A stretch of DNA of 64,000 bases, from NCBI GenBank assembly GCA_036567985.1, contig DATCTK010000012.1, positions 32,288 through 96,287 on the forward strand, in the 5' to 3' direction. The translations under genes were made by a program, and so were the position numbers. Below, in pieces: positions 24,462 to 33,916 of this stretch. The stretch is from SZUA-229 sp036567985 (GTDB taxonomy: Bacteria; Pseudomonadota; Gammaproteobacteria; SZUA-229). A model generated the notes under the pieces. That model was not told the origin of the DNA, made no database searches, and saw only the letters and a list, made by a program, of their open reading frames with translations. The stretch's first letter is position 1; each line of letters starts with the position of its first letter.

Positions 24462-26012
24462 ATGAGTAAAGACAAGTTAATTATATTTGATACCACCTTG
24501 CGTGATGGCGAGCAGAGCCCCGGCGCGTCCATGACCAAAGACGAGAAAGTGCACATTGCCAAGGCGCTGGAGCGGATGCGGGTTGACGTGATCGAGGCCG
24601 GATTCCCGATTGCCTCCCAGGGGGACTTCGAGGCGGTACAGGCGGTGGCCGAGGCGGTAAAGGACAGCACCGTATGCGGCCTGTCCCGTGCCCTGGAGCG
24701 TGATATCAGCCGTGCCGGTGAAGCACTGAAAAAGGCCAATTCGTCGCGTATTCACACCTTTATCGCCACATCGCCGATTCATATGGAAATGAAACTGCGC
24801 ATGCAGCCGGATGATGTGTTGAAGCAGGCGGTGCAGGCAGTCAAAACCGCGCGCAAGTTCACCGACAATGTGGAGTTCTCGCCGGAAGATGCGGGTCGCT
24901 CCGAGCTGGATTTCCTCTGCCGTGTGATTGAAGCGGTGATCGATGCCGGTGCCCGCACCATTAATATTCCCGATACCGTGGGCTATAACCTGCCTAACCA
25001 GTTCGGCACCTTGATCAAAAATTTGCGCGAACGCATCCCCAATTCCGACAAGGCCATCTTCTCGGTGCACTGTCACAATGACCTGGGGCTGGCGGTAGCC
25101 AACTCATTATCGGCGGTACAGAATGGCGCGCGCCAGGTGGAGTGCACCATTAATGGCCTGGGTGAGCGCGCCGGTAATGCGGCGCTGGAAGAAATCGTTA
25201 TGGCGGTGCGCACCCGCCAGGACCTGTTTGATTGCGACACCACGCTGGATACCACACAGATCATGTCCTGCTCCAAGCTGGTGTCGGGCATTACCGGCTT
25301 CCCGGTGCAGCCCAACAAGGCGATTGTGGGTGCCAATGCCTTTGCCCATGAGTCCGGCATCCACCAGGACGGCGTACTCAAGAACCGCGAAACCTATGAG
25401 ATTATGCGCGCCCAGGATGTGGGCTGGAATGAAACCCAGATTGTGCTGGGCAAGCACTCCGGTCGCAATGCCCTGCGCAGCCGTCTCAAGGAACTGAATA
25501 TTCTGGTCGATTCGGAAGAAGAGCTGAACCATGTGTTTGCCCGCTTTAAGGCGCTGGCAGACAAGAAGCATGAAATTTTCGATGAAGACCTGCAGACACT
25601 GGTGGCGGATGCCAGCTGGGATGCGGAAAACGAGAAGTACAAGCTGGTGAGCCTGAAAGTCTGCTCGGAAACCGGCGAAACACCCATGGCGGATGTGGTG
25701 GTTCAGGTGAATGGCAAGGAACAGAGCGCTTCCGAGTCGGGCAGTGGTCCAGTAGATGCCGCCTTCAAGGCAATTGAAAACATCGTGCACAGCCAGACCG
25801 AGCTGAAACTCTACTCGGTCAACAATATCACCAGTGGCACAGATTCCCAGGGTGAGGTATCGGTTCGCCTGTCGAAAAACGGCAAGATCGTCAATGGCCA
25901 GGGTGCGGACACCGATATTGTTATCGCCTCTGCCAAGGCCTATATCAATGCGCTGAACCGCATTGTGGTGATGGAAAAAGAACGTGAGCACCCGCAGCTG
26001 GGTGATGTCTAG
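24462..26012 (+). CDS. leuA: 2-isopropylmalate synthase
   Basis: LeuA condenses acetyl-CoA with 2-oxoisovalerate, the first committed step to leucine. The 516-residue protein has the DRE-TIM motif TTLRDGEQSPGASM near the N terminus. The metal-binding region HCHNDLGLAVANS and NGLGERAGNAALEEI follow. The C-terminal regulatory domain for leucine inhibition begins after about residue 390 (TLVADASWD, then YSVNNITSGTDSQGEVSVRL). It is 290 bp downstream of pssA. Confidence 0.98.
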   Translation: MSKDKLIIFDTTLRDGEQSPGASMTKDEKVHIAKALERMRVDVIEAGFPIASQGDFEAVQAVAEAVKDSTVCGLSRALERDISRAGEALKKANSSRIHTFIATSPIHMEMKLRMQPDDVLKQAVQAVKTARKFTDNVEFSPEDAGRSELDFLCRVIEAVIDAGARTINIPDTVGYNLPNQFGTLIKNLRERIPNSDKAIFSVHCHNDLGLAVANSLSAVQNGARQVECTINGLGERAGNAALEEIVMAVRTRQDLFDCDTTLDTTQIMSCSKLVSGITGFPVQPNKAIVGANAFAHESGIHQDGVLKNRETYEIMRAQDVGWNETQIVLGKHSGRNALRSRLKELNILVDSEEELNHVFARFKALADKKHEIFDEDLQTLVADASWDAENEKYKLVSLKVCSETGETPMADVVVQVNGKEQSASESGSGPVDAAFKAIENIVHSQTELKLYSVNNITSGTDSQGEVSVRLSKNGKIVNGQGADTDIVIASAKAYINALNRIVVMEKEREHPQLGDV

Positions 26013-26015
26013 GCG

Positions 26016-26882
26016 GTGAGTGACTCCTCGGCTGTAACACAACGGACTCCGCCTGCAGGCCAGCGCCCGCTGGCGGAGTCGTTACGCCAGCAATACCTTG
26101 CTGCCATGGGCATTCAGGTCTGGTATGACCCGATGCAGCCTGTGCCTGTCCAGGGGGAGTCTGCCGCCGATATGGGGGATTCGAGCTCAGCAGCGGCTGA
26201 AGCAGCCTCAACGCAGGTGACAGAACCTGATGTGCAGCACCCGCCACAAGCGGCACCGCTTTCTCCATCAGATACTGTGACTGATACACCTGCGAGTGAT
26301 ATGCCCCTGGCTGATCTGCAACCGGCGCAACGTCAGCTCACGCTTGCCCAGCTCAATACACAGATCGAACAGTGTCAGCTGTGTGAACTGCACGCCAGCC
26401 GTGCCCATGCAGTATGTGGCGAGGGGAGTGCTGACGCGCGCCTGCTGATTATCAGCGATGCGCCGATCAGTGATCGGGCGCAGGATGCACTGTTTGATGC
26501 AGCGGAAAAAAAGCTGTTGCAGGGCATGTTGCAGGCGATTGGCCTGGATCTGTCGCAGGTGTATCTCACCAGCCTGGTTAAATGTATGCCGCCGCAGCGG
26601 GCACCCTATACCTCGGAAATGATCTGCTGTGATGACCACCTGAGTGCACAGATTAAACTGATACAGCCGGCGGCGATTATGCTGCTGGGTGAGCAGGCCA
26701 GTCGCCAGTTGCTGGTGAGCCAGAAGTCACTCACGGATTTGCGCCAGCGACATCACCAGCATCTCGGGGTGCCGGTGTATGCGTCCTATCATCCCCGCGA
26801 CCTGCTGGGCTCGGCGCAGAACAAGCGCAAAGTCTGGCAGGATCTGCTACAAATAAAGCATCGTTTAACAACAGCTACATAG
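26016..26882 (+). CDS. Uracil-DNA glycosylase family 4-like protein with altered motif 1
   Basis: The C-terminal 170 residues resemble the iron-sulfur family 4/5 uracil-DNA glycosylases. Candidate cluster cysteines are C120, C123, C190 and C204 or C205. A C-terminal HP motif is in ASYHPRDLL (259-260). The usual catalytic segment GE-A/G-PG is replaced by ISDAPISDRAQ (146-156), and GPAG-LL by DAAEKKLL. The N-terminal 105 residues are acidic and low complexity. It starts at GTG 26016, 3 bp after leuA, and lies 2 bp before rimI, the position such paralogues hold in many gammaproteobacteria. Glycosylase activity is doubtful. Confidence 0.82.
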   Translation: MSDSSAVTQRTPPAGQRPLAESLRQQYLAAMGIQVWYDPMQPVPVQGESAADMGDSSSAAAEAASTQVTEPDVQHPPQAAPLSPSDTVTDTPASDMPLADLQPAQRQLTLAQLNTQIEQCQLCELHASRAHAVCGEGSADARLLIISDAPISDRAQDALFDAAEKKLLQGMLQAIGLDLSQVYLTSLVKCMPPQRAPYTSEMICCDDHLSAQIKLIQPAAIMLLGEQASRQLLVSQKSLTDLRQRHHQHLGVPVYASYHPRDLLGSAQNKRKVWQDLLQIKHRLTTAT

Positions 26883-26884
26883 AC

Positions 26885-27379
26885 ATGGCAGTAAATCCCG
26901 ATATTGATCTGGCCAACGGCTTTCGCAAAATGACTCTGGGCGATGTACCGGAGATTATGCAAATCGAGGAATCGATTTATAGTCACCCCTGGACCGAAGG
27001 CATCTTTGGCGACTGTATCCGCGTGGGTTATCCCTGCTGGGTGTACAGGGAGAACAACGAAATTCTTGCCTATGGACTGGTGTCGGTTGCTGCCAATGAA
27101 GCGCATATTCTGAACCTGTGTGTCAGTCCTCATGCGCAGGGGCGAGGGCTGGGTAAACGCATGTTGCATAAGCTGATGCAGCTGGCCGAAGCGCGGGATG
27201 CGGACTGTATTTTTCTTGAAGTCAGGGTGTCTAACACCATTGCGCAAAACCTGTATGAGCAGGAAGGTTTTAACCATATCGGTGTCAGAAAAGCCTATTA
27301 CCCCTCCAGCGAAGGTCGTGAAGATGCACTGGTATATGCCAAAGCGCTTAATCTCGACAAGCTCAGCCCTGTCTCATAG
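26885..27379 (+). CDS. rimI: Ribosomal-protein-alanine N-acetyltransferase RimI
   Basis: RimI acetylates the N terminus of ribosomal protein S18. The 164-residue GNAT-fold protein has the acetyl-CoA-binding loop AQGRGLGKRML. The family segments IEESIYSHPWTEGIF near the N terminus and FLEVRVSNTIAQNLYEQEGF with VGVRKAYYPS-type residues near the C terminus are also present. It starts 2 bp after the UDG-like gene, so the two are cotranscribed. Confidence 0.93.
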   Translation: MAVNPDIDLANGFRKMTLGDVPEIMQIEESIYSHPWTEGIFGDCIRVGYPCWVYRENNEILAYGLVSVAANEAHILNLCVSPHAQGRGLGKRMLHKLMQLAEARDADCIFLEVRVSNTIAQNLYEQEGFNHIGVRKAYYPSSEGREDALVYAKALNLDKLSPVS

Positions 27380-27485
27380 TCGTGGTTCTGATTTTCCTGT
27401 GTAAATAGTTTGTCGCCGTCTGCTTCAGGGCAGCGGATCATGTATAATTCCCGCACATTTTTAAAGCCTGATTGAACCCGATATT

Positions 27486-29081
27486 ATGTCTGAACTTATC
27501 CAGCAAATGCAGCGTCGTCGCACCTTTGCCATTATCTCCCACCCGGATGCGGGTAAAACCACCCTGACTGAAAAACTGCTGTTATTCAGCGGTGCGATTC
27601 AGCTGGCGGGCACGGTAAAAGGCCGTAAGGCGGCACGGCATGCAACTTCCGACTGGATGGAGCTGGAAAAGCAACGGGGTATTTCGGTAACCTCATCGGT
27701 AATGCAGTTTCCCCATAATGACTGCATTATCAATTTACTGGACACACCAGGTCACGCCGACTTCTCCGAGGATACCTACCGCACCCTGACCGCGGTGGAT
27801 TCGGCGCTGATGGTAATTGATGCCGCCAAGGGCGTTGAGGAACGCACCATCAAGTTAATGGATGTGTGTCGTTTGCGTGACACACCGATTATTACCTTTG
27901 TTAATAAACTTGACCGCGAATCCCGTGAGCCGGTGGAGTTACTGGATGATGTGGAAAATATTCTGAACATTCAGTGTGCGCCCATGACATGGCCAATTGG
28001 TATGGGCAAAAACTTCAAGGGTGTGTTCCATTTATATAACAACTGTGTTCATTTGTTTAGCGCAACCCACGGCGGAAAGATTCAACAGGGCCAGGTTATC
28101 GAAGGGCTGGATAATCCCGAGCTGGATGAGCTGCTGGGCAGTATGGCGCAGGAACTGCGTGATGAAATAGAACTGGTGAAAGGTGCCAGCCACGAGTTTG
28201 ATTTGCAGGCCTATCGTGAAGGCAGGTTAACGCCGGTATTTTTCGGCTCGGCCATTAATAATTTTGGTATCAGGGAATTGCTCGACTCACTGGATGAGTT
28301 CGCACCACCGCCCAAAGCCCGTGATGCCGGTGCACGTATTGTCGAACCGGATGAAGAAAAGTTCACCGGTTTTGTATTCAAAATCCAGGCGAATATGGAT
28401 CCACAGCACCGTGACCGGGTCGCCTTTATGCGGGTCTGCTCCGGCAAGTTTGAAAAGGGCATGAAAGTTAAACATGTGCGTATTCAGAAAGAGGTGAAAC
28501 TGAATGACGCGGTTACCTTTATGGCCTCTGATCGCGGCCATGCGGATGTGGCTTACGCCGGTGATATTATCGGTATTCATAATCATGGCACGATTCGCAT
28601 TGGCGATACCTTTACCAAGGGTGAAGACCTGCAGTTTGCCGGCATTCCAAACTTCGCGCCCGAGCTGTTCCGTCGTGCGCAATTGCGTGATCCGTTGAAA
28701 ATGAAGGCACTGCAAAAGGGTCTGATTCAGTTATGTGAAGAAGGTGCAACGCAGCTGTATCGTCCGCTGAATAATAATGACCTGATTCTGGGTGCGGTGG
28801 GTGTGCTGCAGTTTGATGTGGTGGCGCACCGACTGCAACACGAGTACAACGTTGAATGCAGTTTTGAAAACGTCAGTGTAACCACCGCGCGCTGGGTTGA
28901 ATGTGATGATGAAAAAATGCTGAATCAGTTCAGGCAGAAAGCTTCACCCAATCTGGCACTCGATCATGCGGGGGACCTGGTCTATATCGCACCCACCCGG
29001 GTGAATCTGGATATGACCCAGGAACGCTGGCCGGATATTCGCTTCCTGGCAACCCGTGAACATGCCAGTTACGAACTGTAA
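27486..29081 (+). CDS. prfC: Peptide chain release factor 3
   Basis: RF3 is the translational GTPase that recycles RF1 and RF2 after termination. The 531-residue protein shows G1 SHPDAGKTTL, G3 DTPGHADF, G4 NKLD and the RF3-specific GRKAARHATSDWMELEKQRGISVTSS switch region. Domains II and III follow through to the C terminus. A TATAAT sequence at about 27441 could be its -10 box; I found no matching -35. It converges with the following minus-strand gene, 5 bp away. Confidence 0.97.
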   Translation: MSELIQQMQRRRTFAIISHPDAGKTTLTEKLLLFSGAIQLAGTVKGRKAARHATSDWMELEKQRGISVTSSVMQFPHNDCIINLLDTPGHADFSEDTYRTLTAVDSALMVIDAAKGVEERTIKLMDVCRLRDTPIITFVNKLDRESREPVELLDDVENILNIQCAPMTWPIGMGKNFKGVFHLYNNCVHLFSATHGGKIQQGQVIEGLDNPELDELLGSMAQELRDEIELVKGASHEFDLQAYREGRLTPVFFGSAINNFGIRELLDSLDEFAPPPKARDAGARIVEPDEEKFTGFVFKIQANMDPQHRDRVAFMRVCSGKFEKGMKVKHVRIQKEVKLNDAVTFMASDRGHADVAYAGDIIGIHNHGTIRIGDTFTKGEDLQFAGIPNFAPELFRRAQLRDPLKMKALQKGLIQLCEEGATQLYRPLNNNDLILGAVGVLQFDVVAHRLQHEYNVECSFENVSVTTARWVECDDEKMLNQFRQKASPNLALDHAGDLVYIAPTRVNLDMTQERWPDIRFLATREHASYEL

Positions 29082-29086
29082 CTGTC

Positions 29087-29713
29087 TTATGACTGTGGCT
29101 GCTTGAGCGGCCGGTATTCAAATTCTTCTGCTTGCTGACCATCGAATAAACTGATGGTCAGTCCGCTGTCCGGGTAGAGCCAGTGGCGTTGCTGATCATC
29201 GACCTTGACTGTCTGTTGCGGTGCGCCAAAACGCTGGGTAATCAGTTCCTCACCGTATTGAATCGCCGGTTTATAGACTATGCGGGCAATCGGTGTCGAC
29301 AGGTAATCCATTTCGGTGTCCGCTGGTAATTTATAAGTTTGCTGTCGCTGGCTGTTTTCTATCGCCACCAGATCTTTATGTAATTGTTCTAGCACTGCTG
29401 GCTCAAGCTGATAATAAAGCTCAAGGTCCGCTACAATTCCATCCATAACCAGTTCATTATAATGCGCGACCAGTACCGGTTGATTGCTTTCGTCGATTAG
29501 CAGCCGGGTGTCTGCAAAGCTGGCAAAAATCTGGTTGGCTTCCTGTATATTGCTTTTGCCCAGTGTCAGGCCAAACACCCGACTGGCGCCATTGTCCTGA
29601 ATCTGAATATCCCAGGGCGTATAGTTTAGTTGTGTGTGTGGCTTGTACTGACCCAGCACCGCAATCATCATTGCGCTGCCTACCATCAGAAAGATCAGAA
29701 AAGTCCGGTTCAT
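29087..29713 (-). CDS. Conserved hypothetical membrane-anchored protein
   Basis: I do not recognise a named family. The 208-residue protein has one N-terminal hydrophobic segment (residues 4-21), likely an uncleaved anchor or signal. A soluble domain follows with FGLTLGKSNIQEANQIFAS, DLELYYQL and YGEELITQRFGAPQQTVKVDDQQRHWLYPDSGLTI. The pattern resembles small bacterial proteins that compare a substrate or ligand value along a beta-sheet, but no catalytic residues stand out. It is convergent with prfC and divergent from the MFS gene, and probably monocistronic. Confidence 0.8.
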   Translation of the reverse strand: MNRTFLIFLMVGSAMMIAVLGQYKPHTQLNYTPWDIQIQDNGASRVFGLTLGKSNIQEANQIFASFADTRLLIDESNQPVLVAHYNELVMDGIVADLELYYQLEPAVLEQLHKDLVAIENSQRQQTYKLPADTEMDYLSTPIARIVYKPAIQYGEELITQRFGAPQQTVKVDDQQRHWLYPDSGLTISLFDGQQAEEFEYRPLKQPQS

Positions 29714-29883
29714 AGAGTATTATCTTGTCGTTTGTTATGCTTAAACTGCAGATTCAGGTTTTAAAATAGCCTATATTGTCAGAATATACAAAGTCCAGCA
29801 GCGTTTGATGCATGGCTTAATGTGTATAGCACTGTATGCTTTAACCAGTTGCGGTGATTATTCAATCCGGAAGTAAAATAATT

Positions 29884-31137
29884 ATGTATAAAAATAAATC
29901 GGTGATTGGCTGGGCATTTTATGACTGGGCTAACTCAGTGTTTGTAACCGTGGTGATTGCCGGTTTTTTCCCGATTGTATTCAAGTCTTACTGGGCAAGT
30001 GATTTGCCCAGCTCGGAAAGTACCTTCTGGCTAGGACTGGGCAATGCACTGGCCAGTCTGGTGGTGGTGATTATTGCGCCCTTGCTGGGTGCTGCAGGTG
30101 ATAAATACCATCTGCGCAAGCCGATGTTGCTGGGTTTGATGTTGATCGGTGTGATTACCACCGCAGCCCTGAGTCAGTCAGCGATGGGGCACTGGCAAAT
30201 GGTGCTTGCATTGTATGTGATTGCAAGTATCGGTTTTATGGCGGCGAATGTATTTTACGATGCGTTGCTGGTGCCACTCAGTGCTAGTGCACAGGTGGAT
30301 AAGGTGTCCGGTCTGGGCTATGGCATGGGATATCTGGGTGGCGGCATTGCACTGGCCGGCTGTGTCTATCTGAGCCAGCAACCCCAGTTGCTGGGTTATA
30401 CCGACAGCATAGATGCTGTTCTGTTCTGTTTTATCCTGGTGGCGCTGTGGTGGTTTGTATTCAGTCTGCCATTGGCAATGTGGACTAAAGATGGCCCGCG
30501 ATTACAGAATGCAGAAAACAGTTCGGTGTTTGCAACAACGCTGCGCGCATTCAAGATGGCTTTCTCGAATCGTGAAGTCAGGCTGTTTCTGATTGCTTAC
30601 TGGATTTATATCGATGGCGTGGACACGATTATCCGCATGGCGGTGGATTACGGCATGGCGCTGGGTTTCGAATCCAATGATCTGATTATTGCCCTGCTGA
30701 TCACTCAATTTGTCGGCTTTCCGGCCGCTATAGTTTATGGGTATATCGGTGCCAAGGTAGGGGTTAAAACCTCGATAATGGCCGGCATAGGCGTGTATGC
30801 ACTGATTACCCTGCTTGGTTATTCAATGACAACCGTAGCCGACTTTTATACCCTGGCGGTCTTGATCGGCCTGGTGCAGGGCGGTGTGCAGGCGATGAGC
30901 CGTTCGTTTTATGCGCGTATGGTGCCTGCGGACAAGTCTGCAGAATATTTTGGTATTTATAATATGCTGGGTAAGTCTGCAGCGATTATTGGCCCCCTGC
31001 TAATGGGGCTGGTGGCATTGATTACCGATAATCACCGTTACTCAATACTGTCGCTGCTGGTTTTGTTTGTGCTGGGAGCGATACTGTTATCACAGGTCAG
31101 AGATCCACGGCAGAATACCGTTAGAACAGGCGAGTAG
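29884..31137 (+). CDS. MFS transporter, UMF1/ATG22-like family
   Basis: This is a 12-helix major facilitator of 417 residues. It opens with the family-typical SVIGWAFYDWANSVFVTVVIAGFFPIVF, a first helix with a Tyr-Asp-Trp-Ala-Asn motif characteristic of the UMF1 (ATG22-like) branch. The central loop (TKDGPRLQNAENSS) divides two six-helix halves. Start at ATG 29884: the frame is open to GTG 29854, but the hydrophobic core and a GGAAG site fit the ATG. The substrate is unknown. A 73-bp gap separates it from the adenylate cyclase-like gene, so the two could share a transcript. Confidence 0.85.
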   Translation: MYKNKSVIGWAFYDWANSVFVTVVIAGFFPIVFKSYWASDLPSSESTFWLGLGNALASLVVVIIAPLLGAAGDKYHLRKPMLLGLMLIGVITTAALSQSAMGHWQMVLALYVIASIGFMAANVFYDALLVPLSASAQVDKVSGLGYGMGYLGGGIALAGCVYLSQQPQLLGYTDSIDAVLFCFILVALWWFVFSLPLAMWTKDGPRLQNAENSSVFATTLRAFKMAFSNREVRLFLIAYWIYIDGVDTIIRMAVDYGMALGFESNDLIIALLITQFVGFPAAIVYGYIGAKVGVKTSIMAGIGVYALITLLGYSMTTVADFYTLAVLIGLVQGGVQAMSRSFYARMVPADKSAEYFGIYNMLGKSAAIIGPLLMGLVALITDNHRYSILSLLVLFVLGAILLSQVRDPRQNTVRTGE

Positions 31138-31210
31138 TCTGCAGCAGGTGAAGTCACCGCAGTGATGACTGCACAGGAGATCAGCACAGTATGATAAAGG
31201 CACACAGCTG

Positions 31211-33901
31211 ATGGATATCGCCGATATTCGCGATCTATATCTGAAGTGGAACCAGCAGCAGATTGATTACCTCTCGACAGAGCTGGGTGATGAGGCTGCG
31301 AATATGGTTCGACTGCTGCCGTTATTGCTGCACATTAATAACCGATTCCTGCCCGGTTATATATCGATGGACACACCGATTGGTATCAAGTCTTATAAAC
31401 CGGGCGCAGATGTGCTGAATACTGCACGTCAACTCAACGACAAGTTCAGGTATAACCCGGAAGATACCATTGATACCTATGTGATCGATGGCCTGTATTT
31501 TCAGTCATCATTGTTACAGAAAAACCTGCAATGCTGGGTATTCAGAAAAGATGATCTTACGGATATCCAGATTGGCTTGCTGCAGGACAAGCTGCATAAA
31601 CTGAGCGACTGGTATCAGTCGCGGCAGTTAATGATCAGATTTAATTTTGTAGACCAGGCAACGTTCAGGCAAGGCCCGGATTCCCCCGGCTATGAGTACA
31701 GCACGCTGTGGCTGGATTATTTTTACAGTGAAAGTCGACTACTGGCAGGTAAATACCCGCTGTGGTGGGTGGTGCCGCCAGAGCGCGAAAATGAATATGA
31801 TGCCTACCTGCAATACGTTCGTGACAGGCGGTTTATTGAAGGCGAATACCTGGATCTGGGTAATGCCAGTGATTACCATGTCACCGATGTACTGCGTTAT
31901 GCAATCAGCCTGGTTCAGCAGGTTAAAAAACAACCGGAACTGTGCCTGTTTAACCTGCTGCCGATGGCGCAGAAGGCCGCTGCGTCGCCACAGCATGACG
32001 GCGTGGCGATACGTATCAAGCAGTCCATCTATCAGGGCGAAGTGCCGCCAGCGGCAGTCGAAGTCATGTCACAGTTGCTTGAATCCGCCCTTAGTCGCGA
32101 CGCTTCAGCACAGAGTGGTGTCCTCGCCAGCTCACCGGCACGGATCATTTCACAGTTAAGAAAAGTGTCCGCCAGTCTTAATCCGTTCCTGCTGGATAAT
32201 TTGCTGGGCGACTCCTGGCAACCGGCTTCCAGGGTCTATGGATTTGATAATGTTATCGCCCATCTCAATCTTTACAAAACCATTTCACGAAAAATTAATC
32301 GCCTGTTCGCCAGCATACTTGATAACACTATGGGGCATGGTAACGCTGAAGCTACCGTAGACGGGCTTGTAGATACAGCGAAAAACATGCAGGACTTCCT
32401 GCAGGAAAGCCCGGGCCGGGTGCCGCTTTACAGCGGTAAAAATACAACGGGAGTTGTGTTCGAACGAATTCAGCTGCGCCATGAAAAGGCTGAACAGGAC
32501 CAATGGAGTCTTGTGTTGTATGATGCTGAAGATGTAGAAAAAGTCATAGAAAATTTTTCCAGTGTGCTCAGCCTGTTAGCCTGGTGCTGGCTGAACCGCC
32601 TGGTGGATCAGTCTACCCAGGTTTCGGTAGATTGTCCGAGGCGGGAAATAAAGCAGATTGAAGCCCGCTATGTGCTGGAAATTCTGATACAGAAAATGGC
32701 GCCAGAGCGGGTTTATGATATCCCTCTAGAGGCCTTTGAACATCCGCCGCGTCCCGTGCAGTCATTACTGTTTGTAAATTTTCTCAGTCTGGATAAGACA
32801 GGTAATGCATTGCTTGAAAACGACGATCCATTCGACCTGGTATCGTCTTCTGATCGTCTCAGCAGTCATTGTGAACAGTTGATAGTGAATAGCTGGGGCG
32901 ATGTATTCAGTCAACAATACAATGGCAATACGGGAATCATTGAGTGTCTGTGTGACTGGCTACAATCTGCATCCGTCGACAGGCTTTCACTGCCGCAGCG
33001 CATGGAAATATTTGGCCATGGCACGGCGGACAGTACCTATCTGTCGTTACGGGTGACGCAGGTTTACAATGAAATGCAGGCATTTTTTCTGCGTAATAGA
33101 ATACCGGGTGGGCGATTTATCCTGCGGCTGGGTAATGAGTATTATCAGGTGCAGCAACAGGGGGAAATTATTCGGCCAGAAAAAATTGGTAGCCATGATC
33201 GTCTGTTGCACTATCTTGAACGTGCTTCAACGGGTTTTCTCAGTACAGGCTTTGAGACTCTGGCGTTTCCACAGGAACCGTTGAAAGATATTTATCGACG
33301 TAATAAGGCGGACACGGTACAGGTGTTTTACCGGGTTATCGGTCGCGGTGCGATCTGCTGGGTGCTGGACGAACGGGGCAGTTTATGGCGTGATGAAGTT
33401 CGCCTGTTTGATCGGGAAAGCTTTGTTTCGCAGTGGCTCTATCTGTACCGTAATCTGCGTAAGCGACTTAAAAATTTGATGCGCCTGGAAACCGAACCGC
33501 CACTGCTGGAAATCCAGCAGATCAGTTTCAATCAGCTGGGCGGGATGGAGTTCTACCCGGTAGGCGCAGAAGGTGTGTCGGCCTATAAAACATTTTTTGA
33601 ACTACAGCTGCAGATAGTCGAGGTACAGCAGACTGAACAGTTGAGCCTGCGCTGTGATGGTCGCTGGTTCAGTTATGAAGAATTTGGTGAAAAGGCCCTG
33701 CTTGAGTGCGCCAGATACCTGTCTGGCAAGATGCACAGTATTCGTTCACGACCTTTTTATATTACCGATGTGGATGCACCTCTGTCGCTGTTTGATGTGC
33801 AGCAGCCAGCGGATCTGCAGTTCATTCATCTGCTAAAAATAAAGCGAACCATTGAGCATAAACTCTACAGTTTGTTGCGCACACAGCTGGTCTCTGCCTG
33901 A
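31211..33901 (+). CDS. Class I adenylate cyclase-like protein without catalytic residues
   Basis: The 896-residue protein follows the order of enterobacterial CyaA. Matches include LPLLLHINNRFLPGYI (36-51), P-GI--Y (56-62), and WVVPPERENEYDAYLQYV then EYLDLG in the catalytic domain. The regulatory C-terminal half continues to the end. At the active site the CyaA motif GS...DLDIWVC is replaced by GLY (94-96) and NLQCWVF (105-111), so the conserved serine and both metal-binding aspartates are lost. The frame is intact over 2.7 kb, which argues for selection. cAMP synthesis is therefore unlikely. A regulatory role is inference. Confidence 0.85.
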   Translation: MDIADIRDLYLKWNQQQIDYLSTELGDEAANMVRLLPLLLHINNRFLPGYISMDTPIGIKSYKPGADVLNTARQLNDKFRYNPEDTIDTYVIDGLYFQSSLLQKNLQCWVFRKDDLTDIQIGLLQDKLHKLSDWYQSRQLMIRFNFVDQATFRQGPDSPGYEYSTLWLDYFYSESRLLAGKYPLWWVVPPERENEYDAYLQYVRDRRFIEGEYLDLGNASDYHVTDVLRYAISLVQQVKKQPELCLFNLLPMAQKAAASPQHDGVAIRIKQSIYQGEVPPAAVEVMSQLLESALSRDASAQSGVLASSPARIISQLRKVSASLNPFLLDNLLGDSWQPASRVYGFDNVIAHLNLYKTISRKINRLFASILDNTMGHGNAEATVDGLVDTAKNMQDFLQESPGRVPLYSGKNTTGVVFERIQLRHEKAEQDQWSLVLYDAEDVEKVIENFSSVLSLLAWCWLNRLVDQSTQVSVDCPRREIKQIEARYVLEILIQKMAPERVYDIPLEAFEHPPRPVQSLLFVNFLSLDKTGNALLENDDPFDLVSSSDRLSSHCEQLIVNSWGDVFSQQYNGNTGIIECLCDWLQSASVDRLSLPQRMEIFGHGTADSTYLSLRVTQVYNEMQAFFLRNRIPGGRFILRLGNEYYQVQQQGEIIRPEKIGSHDRLLHYLERASTGFLSTGFETLAFPQEPLKDIYRRNKADTVQVFYRVIGRGAICWVLDERGSLWRDEVRLFDRESFVSQWLYLYRNLRKRLKNLMRLETEPPLLEIQQISFNQLGGMEFYPVGAEGVSAYKTFFELQLQIVEVQQTEQLSLRCDGRWFSYEEFGEKALLECARYLSGKMHSIRSRPFYITDVDAPLSLFDVQQPADLQFIHLLKIKRTIEHKLYSLLRTQLVSA

Positions 33902-33916
33902 GCAGGTCGTAGCTGG

